A stretch of 64,000 nucleotides of DNA, taken from assembly GCA_019244055.1 (NCBI GenBank), contig JAFATG010000268.1, positions 62,001-126,000 of the forward strand, given 5' to 3'. The notes under the pieces were generated by a model. The model made no database searches, had not been told where the DNA came from, and saw only the letters and a program-made list of their open reading frames with translations. The stretch comes from Acidobacteriaceae bacterium (GTDB taxonomy: Bacteria; Acidobacteriota; Terriglobia; Bryobacterales; Bryobacteraceae). Below are positions 26,474 through 35,766 of the stretch, piece after piece. How positions within the stretch are numbered: the stretch's first letter is position 1; each line of letters begins with the position of its first letter. Position numbers and translations under genes: made by a program.

Positions 26474-28729
26474 GTGTTCGAGTTTTTCTTTAAATATCCG
26501 GCGGGCGCCTTTGCAAAAGGGACGTTTGTACTCCTCGGCTCGTGGCCGAAATGGGCGCTGATACTGGCCATTCTAGCGGCAGCCGGTTTGCTAGGATGGC
26601 TGATCTGGCGTGGACGTCCGCAGTCCGCCCGCTCGCTTCGAGGGCTGAAAATTGCTGTAATTTGGCTGCTCGAATCGCTTACCTTGGCTGTGCTTCTACT
26701 ACTGCTCTGGGAGCCCGCGATCAGCGTCACTGCTTTGAAGCCGCAGCAGAACATTGTCGCCGTGCTAATCGATGACAGTCGCAGCATGGGTGTCAACGAT
26801 GCCGGCAAACCGCGCGAGCAGGCCGCGATGGATGTGATGAATAACGGTCTCCTGCAAAGTCTTCAGCGACGGTTCCAGGTGCGGTTGTATCGGCTCGGCA
26901 ACGGGGTCGAACGCATCCAAAACTTTTCGAAAATCCAGGCAAACGACCCGGCTACCCAGATCGGCAAAGGCCTGCGCCAGCTTGCAGACGAAGCGGCTAC
27001 GTTACCAATCGGGGCGGTCGTGCTGTTAAGCGATGGCGCGGATAACACCGGCGGTATCGATCTAGATACCATGACCGAGCTGCAGCGCCGCCGGCTTCCG
27101 GTGAGCACGATCGGGTTCGGAAAAGACCAGTTAACGAACGACGTCGAACTCGAAAGTCTGGACTTGCCCTCGAGAACGCTTCCGGGTTCGCGGCTCCAGG
27201 CTGTCGCGACCATCCGGCAGAACGGATTCACTGATAAACGCGCCACTCTGGTGGTTACCGGCGGTGGATCAGTGCTGGCCAGCAAGGATATTAAGCTTAG
27301 GGCCGGCGCGGAACAGCGCGAATCTGTTGAATTCAACGCAGCCAAATCCGGCGTCCAGGAGATCGAGGCGCGCGTGAATCTCTTACCCGGCGAAACGAAT
27401 ACGCGAAACAATCAGCTCGCGCGCGTTCTATCAATCGACACCAGCCAAAAACGCATTCTGTACGTCGAAGGCGAGCCGCGTTGGGAGTTCAAGTTCATCC
27501 GCCGCGCAGTAGAAGACGACCCCGCGCTGCAGATAGTCTCGATGCTCCGGACCACGCAGAACAAAATTTACCGGCAAGGAATTCAGAACCAGAATGAGCT
27601 GGCGGACGGTTTTCCGAGCAAGACGGAGGACCTCTTTGAATACCAGGCGATCATTTTGGGCAGCATCGAATCGTCCTTCTTTACCTCCGCGCAACAGCAA
27701 TCGATCAAAGATTTCGTGGACAGGCGCGGGGGCGGAGTATTGTTCCTCGGCGGCCGGTACTCCCTCGCCGATGGCGGCTACAACGTGGCGCCGTTCACTG
27801 AATTGCTTCCAGTTGTTCTGCCCGGACGGAACGATACCTTCAGGCGTGACTTCGTGGCCGCCGAACTGACGGACGCGGGCCGGGACAGCCTCATCTGTCG
27901 GATTGAGAATACGGCCGAAAAGAGCATCGATCATTGGGAGGTATTGCCGTATTTACCGAATTACCAGAACCCCGGCACGCCCAAGCCCGGTGCGACTGTG
28001 CTCGCGCGGGTAAATGCGGGCGGCAGCCGCATCCCCCTTCTCATCATTCAGAATTATGGTCGTGGCCGCACCGCTGTCTTTGCCACTGGTGGAAGTTGGC
28101 GCTGGCGCATGCAGCAGCCGGTCGGCGATACCAGTCAGGAGACGTTTTGGCGACAGTTGTTACGCTGGACTGCCGGTAGCACCCCGTCCCGGGTCGTCGT
28201 ATCTACCCCGAATCCCCGCGTTCAGGATGACGGCCGCATAGATCTGCGAGCAGAGGTTCGTGATAAGTCATACGTCCCGGTGAGCGACGCCGCAGTTCAG
28301 GCACGCGTCATCGGGCCGGATGGCTCCGCTGTTACCGTCCCGTTACGTCCCGATCCGCTGGTCCAAGGCATCTATTCTGCCCAATGGACCGCGCCTGATC
28401 AGGGTTCCTATGTTGCGGAGGTGAGCGCGACGCGAGTCGGTACCACCCTGGGCAGTGACGTCTTAACGTTCCGACGAGAAGACGGGCAAGCAGAGAATTT
28501 TCACCGAGAGCAAAACCGCGAGCTATTGCAGAAACTAGCCGAGCAAACCGGAGGCCGCTACTATACACCTCGCGACGCCCATCGTCTGCCAGAGGAGATT
28601 GCATATTCGGAAGCGGGTATTAGTTCGCGCGAAATTCGTGACCTGTGGGATATGCCCGCTATCTTCCTATTGCTGCTTGTTCTCCGTTCCACTGAATGGC
28701 TGTTACGCCGCCACTGGGGAGTCGTATGA
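26474..28729 (+). CDS. Membrane VWA protein with glutamine-amidotransferase-like domain
   Basis: 751 residues. Two N-terminal helices (~25-45 and ~58-80) precede a von Willebrand A domain with MIDAS motif LIDDSRSMG and LSDGADNTGGID. A beta-sandwich region follows (~220-320), then a class-I-amidotransferase-like flavodoxin fold (~325-560; KRILYVEGEPRWEFKFIRRA, GGGVLFLGGRYSLADGGY) without the catalytic Cys, another beta domain, and a C-terminal helix (~725-745). Proteins of this shape accompany MoxR ATPases in Acidobacteria and Planctomycetes. GTG 26474 starts a family-like MFEFFFKYP. Its stop overlaps the next start (ATGA). First gene of the operon. Confidence 0.85.
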   Translation: MFEFFFKYPAGAFAKGTFVLLGSWPKWALILAILAAAGLLGWLIWRGRPQSARSLRGLKIAVIWLLESLTLAVLLLLLWEPAISVTALKPQQNIVAVLIDDSRSMGVNDAGKPREQAAMDVMNNGLLQSLQRRFQVRLYRLGNGVERIQNFSKIQANDPATQIGKGLRQLADEAATLPIGAVVLLSDGADNTGGIDLDTMTELQRRRLPVSTIGFGKDQLTNDVELESLDLPSRTLPGSRLQAVATIRQNGFTDKRATLVVTGGGSVLASKDIKLRAGAEQRESVEFNAAKSGVQEIEARVNLLPGETNTRNNQLARVLSIDTSQKRILYVEGEPRWEFKFIRRAVEDDPALQIVSMLRTTQNKIYRQGIQNQNELADGFPSKTEDLFEYQAIILGSIESSFFTSAQQQSIKDFVDRRGGGVLFLGGRYSLADGGYNVAPFTELLPVVLPGRNDTFRRDFVAAELTDAGRDSLICRIENTAEKSIDHWEVLPYLPNYQNPGTPKPGATVLARVNAGGSRIPLLIIQNYGRGRTAVFATGGSWRWRMQQPVGDTSQETFWRQLLRWTAGSTPSRVVVSTPNPRVQDDGRIDLRAEVRDKSYVPVSDAAVQARVIGPDGSAVTVPLRPDPLVQGIYSAQWTAPDQGSYVAEVSATRVGTTLGSDVLTFRREDGQAENFHREQNRELLQKLAEQTGGRYYTPRDAHRLPEEIAYSEAGISSREIRDLWDMPAIFLLLLVLRSTEWLLRRHWGVV

Positions 28730-29649
28730 AACCCCTTTTGCTACTTCTGCTCTCCACCTGGTCAATGCCGGCAGCCAGTTATTTCGTCACCATCGCCGGT
28801 CTGGGCGGAACACCGGAGTACGACGCCGAATTCGCCAAATGGGCTGCCGACCTCGACCACGACTTGAAAGCGAACGGTCCGGATGCTCGCGTGCTCACAC
28901 TGACCGCCGCTTCCGCTACGCGCCAGCAAATTGAGCGGACGTTCGCTGGTATCGCGGCCGATGCGAAACCAAACGATTCTCTCGCCGTTTTCCTGATTGG
29001 CCACGGCAGTTTCGACGGTACCGATTACAAGTTCAACATTCCGGGACCGGATATCACAGCCGCCGAGTTGGCATCCCTGATGAACAAGATTCCGGCACAA
29101 CGCCAGCTCGTAGTCAATATGACAAGCTGCAGTGGCGCTTCCGTCGCGTCACTCACGAGGAAAAATCGAATCGTGATCGTCTCGACAAAGTCTGGCACTG
29201 AGAAAAATGCAACCGTGTTTGCGCGCTACTGGATTGACGCCCTCCGCGACCCCGCGGCCGACACCGATAAGAATGGGACAGTATCCGCGCTCGAGGCCTT
29301 TGATTACGCCCAGCGCAAGACCGCCGCGTACTTTGAATCCGAGAAACTCCTCGCGACCGAGCACTCGATGCTCAACGATACCGGCGAAGGGAGCGCGGTT
29401 CGCGATCCGAAGCCCGCAAACGGAGAGGGGCTGCTGGCGGCGGCCTTCCCGATCATCCGCCCCGAAACTTCTATTGCCAAAGCTACAGATCCGGCCAAAC
29501 AGAAACTGCTCGCTAAGAAAGAAGATCTCGAAGCGAAAATTGACCGGCTCAAATATGAAAAAGCGGCGCTGTCTCCTGAGGAGTACAAACAGCAGTTGAC
29601 CTCTCTTCTGCTCGAACTCGCGCGCACGCAAGCGGAGATTGACCATTGA
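28726..29649 (+). CDS. Exported caspase-like (clan CD) protein with EF-hand loop
   Basis: 307 residues from ATG 28726. A signal peptide (~1-17) is followed by a caspase-fold domain: FLIGHGSFDG places the dyad His at 93 and NMTSCSGASV the Cys at 135, with the hydrophobic strands expected before each. Residues 179-190 (DTDKNGTVSALE) match the 12-residue EF-hand loop, with D1, D3, N5, G6 and E12 all present. A charged coiled coil fills ~255-305. Both dyad residues are present, so activity is plausible. It is embedded by overlaps at both ends (ATGA, TTGA). Confidence 0.72.
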   Translation: MKPLLLLLLSTWSMPAASYFVTIAGLGGTPEYDAEFAKWAADLDHDLKANGPDARVLTLTAASATRQQIERTFAGIAADAKPNDSLAVFLIGHGSFDGTDYKFNIPGPDITAAELASLMNKIPAQRQLVVNMTSCSGASVASLTRKNRIVIVSTKSGTEKNATVFARYWIDALRDPAADTDKNGTVSALEAFDYAQRKTAAYFESEKLLATEHSMLNDTGEGSAVRDPKPANGEGLLAAAFPIIRPETSIAKATDPAKQKLLAKKEDLEAKIDRLKYEKAALSPEEYKQQLTSLLLELARTQAEIDH

Positions 29650-31826
29650 GGACCGCGCTCTTTACGCTCCTCCTCGGCCTGATGCCGCCGTACCTGTTCG
29701 CACAAGCTGAATCGTGCCGCGCCCTAGAACATCACGGAAAACAAGTGGAAGCACAGGCGTGTTACACGAAGCTTTCGCAAAGCACGGACCCGTTTACGAG
29801 CGCGGAGGGATTCTTAGGCCGCGGTCTTTATGACGAGGCGAACGAACAGTTCCGAACCGCCGTTCGCCTGCAGCCGAAGTCCGCGCCCATCCGGACGGAA
29901 TGGGGCCGCCTATTTCTCGAACACTATCAGCCGGGCGATGCGGCCAAGCTGTTTGAAGAAGCCCTGGAAATCGATCCGAACTATGGGCCGGCGTACCTGG
30001 AACTGGCGCACATTGCCGCGGACCGGTTCGATAAGAGTGCCATTGACCTGGCGAATCAGGCTCTCCAGCACGATCCCAAACTGTTTCAGGCGCATGAGCT
30101 CCTTGCGTTCGTAGCGCTCGAAGACGATGACCCGAAGCTCGCCGCCGATGAGGCGAATAAAGCGCTCTCCCTTTCAAACGACGCATTGGACGGCATGTCC
30201 GTGCTTGCCTCTATGGATTGGTTGAGCGGCAAGCCCGATTCCGAATGCATGAATCGGATTCTCAAAATCGATCCGCATTATGGCGAGGCATACGCTACTG
30301 GCGCTCACTTTTTTGAAATCAACCGCAGGTATGAAGAAGCGATACGGTTTTATCGAAAGGCGCTCGAACTGAATCCGGATCTTTGGCCGGCTCGCAACGA
30401 ACTCGGCATCAATCTGATGCGCTTAGCGGATCTAACCGGAGCAAGAGAAGAGCTAGTCCGTTGCTATAACGCGCATCGCTCTTCACCGCAAACGAGAAAT
30501 GCGCTGCTGTTTCTGGACACCGTCAAGGATTATGAGACATTCCGAACCGAGCACGCCGCCATTGTCCTCAATAGGAAGGAAGCCGGGCTGTTGCGTCCGT
30601 ATATTGAGCCTGAAGTGGAACGCGCAATCCTTACCTATGAACGCAAGTACAAGATGAAGCTACCTGGACCGGTGCGGCTCGAAGTCTATCCGAACCATGA
30701 CGATTTCGTCGTTCGTACGCTCGGTCTCCCCGGGCAAGGCGGTCTTCTCGGTGTCACTTTTGGCCTGGTAGTTGCCATGGATAGCCCCTCGGCCCGGCCC
30801 GAAGGCGAATGCAATTGGGCCAGCACCCTGTGGCATGAGATGAGCCATGTGTATGTCCTCACGGCCACCCATAACCTGGTACCGCGTTGGTTTACCGAAG
30901 GACTTGCGGTGCACGAGGAAGGCGCAGTTTCCCCCGATTGGGGCGATCGCCTGACCCCCGACATCGTATCCGCGTTGCAGAAAAAACAGCTTCTGCCGGT
31001 GGTGGAACTCGATCGTGGGTTCGTGCGTCCACAGTACGCTACCCAAGTCTTGGTCTCGTATTTTGAGGCCGGTAAGATTTGCGATTACATCGTGGAGAGG
31101 TGGGGAAACGACGCGATCATCGGCATGATCCATTCCTACGCCGACCGCAAAACGACCGCCGACGCTATAGAGGCTAATCTCCGTGAAACCCCAGCCGCCT
31201 TCGACAAAGATTTTGCCGCCTGGCTCGATCGAAAAACCGGCAATACAGTCCGTCACTTTGACGACTGGAAGAAGGGCATGAAAAGCGCTTACGCGGATCT
31301 TCAGAAGGGCGACAAAGAAGGCGCGCTGCGGGACGGTTTATCGGTTCGCGATTACTATCCGCTTTACGTTGGCACGGCAAGTGATTACGAGTTGATCGTC
31401 GAAGCCTATTTGGGCAAGAACGATAGACTATCCGCGATTCGGGAGCTGGAACGCTATCGCGCTGCCGGCGGAACGAATACCGACACTCTGAAGAAGCTCG
31501 CCACGCTGGAATCGGAAAACGGCATGACTAAAGAGGCGGTGATTACCCTCACCAAGCTGAATTATCTCTATCCGGAAGACCCCGAAATCCATCAGCTCTT
31601 GGGGCCAATTCTCCTCGCCCAGCACGACACCAACGGATCGATTCGAGAGGATCGGGCTCTTGTCGCGCTGAACCCGCCTGACCCGGCTTCCAGTCATTAC
31701 CAACTGGCGATGGCCTTGCGCGCCGCCCATCGCTTGAATGAAGCCAAGGATGAAGTGCTCCTGGCCCTCGAAGCCGCCCCCGGCTTCAAACCGGCACAAC
31801 AATTACTGCTCGAATTAAGCCAATAA
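29646..31826 (+). CDS. Exported TPR protein with gluzincin metallopeptidase-like domain
   Basis: 726 residues: signal peptide (~1-20), TPR units (~25-290, e.g. AAKLFEEALEIDPNYGPAYLELAHIA), then a peptidase-MA-like domain (~310-520) with the zinc motif HEMSHV followed by WFTEGLAVHEE giving the third ligand, and a second TPR block (~560-720). This layout is seen in predicted envelope metallopeptidases of Acidobacteria. The TTG start overlaps the caspase-like gene's stop. The MoxR start follows three bases after its stop. Confidence 0.8.
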   Translation: MRTALFTLLLGLMPPYLFAQAESCRALEHHGKQVEAQACYTKLSQSTDPFTSAEGFLGRGLYDEANEQFRTAVRLQPKSAPIRTEWGRLFLEHYQPGDAAKLFEEALEIDPNYGPAYLELAHIAADRFDKSAIDLANQALQHDPKLFQAHELLAFVALEDDDPKLAADEANKALSLSNDALDGMSVLASMDWLSGKPDSECMNRILKIDPHYGEAYATGAHFFEINRRYEEAIRFYRKALELNPDLWPARNELGINLMRLADLTGAREELVRCYNAHRSSPQTRNALLFLDTVKDYETFRTEHAAIVLNRKEAGLLRPYIEPEVERAILTYERKYKMKLPGPVRLEVYPNHDDFVVRTLGLPGQGGLLGVTFGLVVAMDSPSARPEGECNWASTLWHEMSHVYVLTATHNLVPRWFTEGLAVHEEGAVSPDWGDRLTPDIVSALQKKQLLPVVELDRGFVRPQYATQVLVSYFEAGKICDYIVERWGNDAIIGMIHSYADRKTTADAIEANLRETPAAFDKDFAAWLDRKTGNTVRHFDDWKKGMKSAYADLQKGDKEGALRDGLSVRDYYPLYVGTASDYELIVEAYLGKNDRLSAIRELERYRAAGGTNTDTLKKLATLESENGMTKEAVITLTKLNYLYPEDPEIHQLLGPILLAQHDTNGSIREDRALVALNPPDPASSHYQLAMALRAAHRLNEAKDEVLLALEAAPGFKPAQQLLLELSQ

Positions 31827-31828
31827 TC

Positions 31829-32860
31829 ATGTCAACTTTTGCTAGCGCTTCCGTAACTGAACCTATCGACGTCCGAGCGCGATTGAGGCGTTTTCAGGAC
31901 GCGCACACGGCTATCCGCCAGGAAATCGGGAAAGTGATCGTCGGACAGGATGAAGTCATTGAACATGTCCTGATTTCGCTCTTTGTCGGCGGACACTGCC
32001 TTCTCACGGGTCTTCCCGGCACCGCGAAGACGCTCTTGGTGCGTACCCTGGCGCGAACCCTTGGGCTGAAGTTCAGTCGCATCCAGTTCACCCCAGACCT
32101 CATGCCATCTGATATCACGGGCACAGACATTATCGAAGAGGATCCAGCTACTGGGCGCCGCACCTGGCGATTTGTGCCCGGTCCGATCTTTTCGAACGTT
32201 CTTCTGGCCGACGAAATCAATCGGACGCCTCCCAAAACGCAATCGGCCTTGCTCGAAGCCATGCAGGAACTCTCGTGCACGGTTCGCGGAAATTACTACC
32301 GCATTGAAGCGCCCTTCTTTGTTCTCGCGACCCAGAATCCAATCGAGCTGGAAGGCACTTATCCGCTTCCCGAAGCGCAGCTCGACCGCTTCCTATTCAA
32401 CACGGTGCTGGACTATTTGACCGCCGACGACGAGCTTAAAGTAGTAGATCTAACAACCGGGACGACGGCAGCCGAAGCCAACGTGATCACGAACGGCGAA
32501 GAAATGCTTGAGTTCCAGCAACTCGTACGCATGACCCCGATAGCGGAACCCGTCGCGCGCTATGCCGTGGATCTTGTCCGCGCGAGCCGGCCAACAAAGG
32601 CCGTCGGCGCACCTGATTTCATCAACAAATATGTAAACTTCGGGGCCAGCGTGCGCGCTGCTCAGTTTCTCGTACTGGGGGGGAAAGTACGTGCTTTGAT
32701 GAAGGGCCGCCATCACGTCTCTTACGAAGACATACGGGCGCTAGCCCTGCCGATTCTGCGCCATCGCGTCCTGCTTAATTTTCATGCGGAATCGGACCGT
32801 GTCACTACTGACGATCTCATCCGCCGGCTTCTGGAGCACCTCCCGCCGCCGCGCGGCTGA
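31829..32860 (+). CDS. MoxR-family AAA+ ATPase
   Basis: 343 residues. VIVGQDEVIEHVLISLFVGGHCLLTGLPGTAKTLLV contains Walker A; LLADEINRTPPKTQSALLEAMQE contains Walker B; sensor 1 ATQNPIELEGTYPLPEAQLDRF and the C-terminal lid are standard. MoxR ATPases act as chaperones that load metals or remodel VWA-domain partners, several of which are encoded around it. All motifs are intact, including a G7 run at 32677-32683 within the frame. Confidence 0.95.
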   Translation: MSTFASASVTEPIDVRARLRRFQDAHTAIRQEIGKVIVGQDEVIEHVLISLFVGGHCLLTGLPGTAKTLLVRTLARTLGLKFSRIQFTPDLMPSDITGTDIIEEDPATGRRTWRFVPGPIFSNVLLADEINRTPPKTQSALLEAMQELSCTVRGNYYRIEAPFFVLATQNPIELEGTYPLPEAQLDRFLFNTVLDYLTADDELKVVDLTTGTTAAEANVITNGEEMLEFQQLVRMTPIAEPVARYAVDLVRASRPTKAVGAPDFINKYVNFGASVRAAQFLVLGGKVRALMKGRHHVSYEDIRALALPILRHRVLLNFHAESDRVTTDDLIRRLLEHLPPPRG

Positions 32861-32880
32861 AGAACAGAAAGCAGTCCTCT

Positions 32881-33780
32881 GTGTCGACCGCCCTTGCCAA
32901 CAGGTTTCTTGATCCGGCTGTTCTGGCTGGAATCTCGCGTCTGGATCTCGTGGCAAGAACGGTCGTCGAAGGTTTTCTGGCCGGTCTCCACCGGTCACCG
33001 GACTTTGGTTTCAGCCAGGAATTCGCTGAGTACCGCGCTTACACGCCGGGCGACGATCCGCGGCAGATCGATTGGAACGTGTTTGCCCGCACGGAACGGC
33101 CGTATCTGAAGCGCTACCGCGGAGAAACGAATACGGCGCTGATGGTTCTTCTCGATGCCAGCGCCAGCATGAGTTTTTCTTCGGGCGCAGTCGCCAAGTT
33201 CGATTATGCACGCTATCTCGCGTCCGCTCTCGTCTATCTTGCCCATCTGCAGCGCGATAGCACGGGGCTGATCGTTTTTCACGATGAGGTCGCGAATATT
33301 TTGCAACCCTCCGCCCGTCACGGGCAGCTCATGCGGCTCCTTCATGGTATTGAGGGCGCTGAAATTGGCAAGCGCACCGATTACAAACGCCCGTTCTTCG
33401 ATCTGCAAACGATTCTCAAACGCCGCGGCATAACGGTTCTCATTTCGGACTTTTTTGAAGATCCCGCGGTAATCGTTCGCACCATAGAACCGCTTCGCTT
33501 CCGCGGCAATGAAGTGATTCTGTTTCATGTCCTCGATCCGGCGGAGCTTGCGCCCGATTTGAGCGGACCCGCATTGCTTCTCGATATGGAGACCGGCGAC
33601 GCGATTGAGACCTCGGCAGAATACAGCCGGGTGGAATATCCGCAGAAGATCGCGACCCACATCGAAACGCTGCGGTCGAAAGCAAGATCGGCGGGCCTGG
33701 ATTATGTCCTGTTGCGAACGGACCAGCCGCTCGATGCCGGGCTCCGGGAGTATTTCACTTTGCGCCGGGAGAGATTGTAA
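32881..33780 (+). CDS. DUF58 protein with degenerate VWA domain
   Basis: 299 residues from GTG 32881. The DUF58 signature EYRAYTPGDDPRQIDWNVFARTERPYLKRYRGE is complete, leading into a VWA-like MIDAS strand (VLLDASASM). DUF58 proteins are the standard partner encoded after MoxR and are predicted to be its substrates or adaptors. No membrane segment is visible, so it should be cytoplasmic. Stop and next start abut exactly at 33780/33781. Confidence 0.93.
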   Translation: MSTALANRFLDPAVLAGISRLDLVARTVVEGFLAGLHRSPDFGFSQEFAEYRAYTPGDDPRQIDWNVFARTERPYLKRYRGETNTALMVLLDASASMSFSSGAVAKFDYARYLASALVYLAHLQRDSTGLIVFHDEVANILQPSARHGQLMRLLHGIEGAEIGKRTDYKRPFFDLQTILKRRGITVLISDFFEDPAVIVRTIEPLRFRGNEVILFHVLDPAELAPDLSGPALLLDMETGDAIETSAEYSRVEYPQKIATHIETLRSKARSAGLDYVLLRTDQPLDAGLREYFTLRRERL

Positions 33781-35766
33781 ATGGGTTTCCTATCTCCCTG
33801 GTTTCTCGCCGCAATAGCCGCTGTCGGCCTCCCAATCTGGCTGCATCTGTTGCGGCAGTACAGGCAAACGCCGCGGCCTTTCAGCTCGGTCATGTTTTTC
33901 GAACGGCGGTCGCAGAGTTCCGTCCGGCACAAGAGATTGCGTTACCTGGTTCTGCTCACGCTCCGCTGCGCTCTGCTAATATTGCTGGCTCTGGCGTTCG
34001 CGAATCCGTTTGTGAATCGGACATCTGCCACCGCCGGACGCCGCAAGCTCACTATCATCGCTGTCGACCGCTCCTTCAGCATGCGCTATGGCCGGGATCT
34101 GGATCAGGCCAAGGACGCGGCCCGCCGCGTTATTGCGAGCCTGCCCGGGCGCGATCTCGCGCAAGTGCTTGCGATCGATTCTCACGTCGAGGCGATGACT
34201 CAGCCCGAGGTCGATAAGAATGCGCTTCGCTCCGCGGTTGACGCCATTCACGCGACCGATCAGGCCAGCTCGTTCGGCGAGTTAACTCGCGCCTTGCGCG
34301 TCATGGACCAAACCACCGGTATGCGGCTGAACGTGCATTTCGTCAGTGATATGCAGGAATCCTCCATGCCAGGTTTTCGCGATCTGCGGCTAGGTCCTCA
34401 TACTACGCTCGTCCTGCATCGCGTCGGCGGGCGCGCTCGCCCGAACTGGGCGGTCGAGAGCGTAACTGCTCCACCGCATGTCTACGACGCGAACAGCACC
34501 CGTTTGACAACCACCATCACCGGATGGCAGACGTCTGCGGTTCTGCGGAAAGTTACCTTGTACCTGGACAATAAAGCAGTTGCTTCAAAAGAAGTTGAGA
34601 TTCCTGCTAACGGCCGCGCTCAAACGGAATTCCTCGCCTTCAACGTGCCTTATGGCTTTCACCGAGGCGAGGTTCGCATTCAGCCGCACGACGAGCTTTC
34701 TCAGGATGACTCGTTCCCGTTCGCTGTCGAGCGCTCCGATCCGCAGAAGGTGCTGTTCCTGTATGTAGGGGGACGTGCTCAACAGGCCTTCTACTACAAG
34801 GCAGCCATCGAGTCAGCTTCCAATACCGGATTGATTATTGATCCGGAACCGATAGAGCGTGTCTCTAGCCTCGACCTTTCGAAGTTCGCCTATGTTGTTC
34901 TGAACGATCCAGGCGCAGTTGATTCCGGCATCGCTCAAAAGTTGTGCGGTTATTTAAGCAGAGGCGGAGCAGTGTTCATCGCAATCGGACGTAACACCGA
35001 TCGAGCAGGCAAGGTGCCTCTGTACGGGTCTCGTATTGTGGGTGAGCACGACACCGAGCGCGCGGCCGCCCTCAATGCAGATGAACCGATGCTACGCGGA
35101 TTGGCCCAACTGGAGAACGTGCAGTTCTTCGAAAACGGAACGGTCGCCGTTAAGCCTGATTCCCGTGCTGTCGCCCGGCTGGCTGATGGAGCGCCTTTGC
35201 TGGTAGAAGCGCGGATGGGTGAAGGAAAGTTGCTTGTTTTCGATTCATCTCTGGATGGAACCAGTAGTGATTTTCCCCTGCACGCTTCCTTTGTGCCCTT
35301 TGTCGTGCAGACTGGACACTACCTGGCGGGATTTGAAGAAACTACGCCCAGCCTGGCCGCCGGTACGGCGATCCCGCTTCGCAAGACGCGAGACCAGAGC
35401 ACAGCCGCCGACGTAATCGGACCAGGCGGCAAGCACGAACTATCGCTCAATGACGCATCGCGCGCGATGAGCTACACCCTGCTCGAGGACGGCTTTTACG
35501 AAATACAGCGTGCGGACCACCGCCGTCTTCTCGCCGCCGTTCATGCCGACCGCAGGGAATCGGACCTGCGCCCTGCCCCCGACGAAACGCTCGATTTGTG
35601 GCGCAATACTGGAGATAGTCAGCCGGCCGTGCAGTCCGGCGGCATAGAGAAGCAAACGCGGCCCTGGAGTCTTTGGCGTTACGCCATGTTCCTGGTGCTG
35701 TTGGCTGCCGTTATGGAGTCTATTTTTGCAAGGCGATACCTGAAGGAGGAGAAGCCGGCCGTATGA
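33781..35766 (+). CDS. BatA-like membrane VWA protein
   Basis: 661 residues: the BatA N-terminus (MGFLSPWFLAAIAAVGLPIWLHLLRQ), a second helix (YLVLLTLRCALLILLALAFANPFV), a VWA domain (~75-215) with AVDRSFSMRYG as MIDAS, beta domains, and an amidotransferase-like domain around ~320-500 (KVLFLYVGGRAQQAFYYKAA, YLSRGGAVFIAIG), ending in a C-terminal helix (~632-650). It is the membrane partner of MoxR/DUF58. ATGA overlap with the next gene. Confidence 0.9.
   Translation: MGFLSPWFLAAIAAVGLPIWLHLLRQYRQTPRPFSSVMFFERRSQSSVRHKRLRYLVLLTLRCALLILLALAFANPFVNRTSATAGRRKLTIIAVDRSFSMRYGRDLDQAKDAARRVIASLPGRDLAQVLAIDSHVEAMTQPEVDKNALRSAVDAIHATDQASSFGELTRALRVMDQTTGMRLNVHFVSDMQESSMPGFRDLRLGPHTTLVLHRVGGRARPNWAVESVTAPPHVYDANSTRLTTTITGWQTSAVLRKVTLYLDNKAVASKEVEIPANGRAQTEFLAFNVPYGFHRGEVRIQPHDELSQDDSFPFAVERSDPQKVLFLYVGGRAQQAFYYKAAIESASNTGLIIDPEPIERVSSLDLSKFAYVVLNDPGAVDSGIAQKLCGYLSRGGAVFIAIGRNTDRAGKVPLYGSRIVGEHDTERAAALNADEPMLRGLAQLENVQFFENGTVAVKPDSRAVARLADGAPLLVEARMGEGKLLVFDSSLDGTSSDFPLHASFVPFVVQTGHYLAGFEETTPSLAAGTAIPLRKTRDQSTAADVIGPGGKHELSLNDASRAMSYTLLEDGFYEIQRADHRRLLAAVHADRRESDLRPAPDETLDLWRNTGDSQPAVQSGGIEKQTRPWSLWRYAMFLVLLAAVMESIFARRYLKEEKPAV

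Noticed and set aside
35673-35762. Upstream extension of the DUF4175-like gene
   Set aside because: It overlaps the C-terminus of the BatA-like gene; the ATG at 35763 forms an ATGA overlap and begins at the usual N-terminus.
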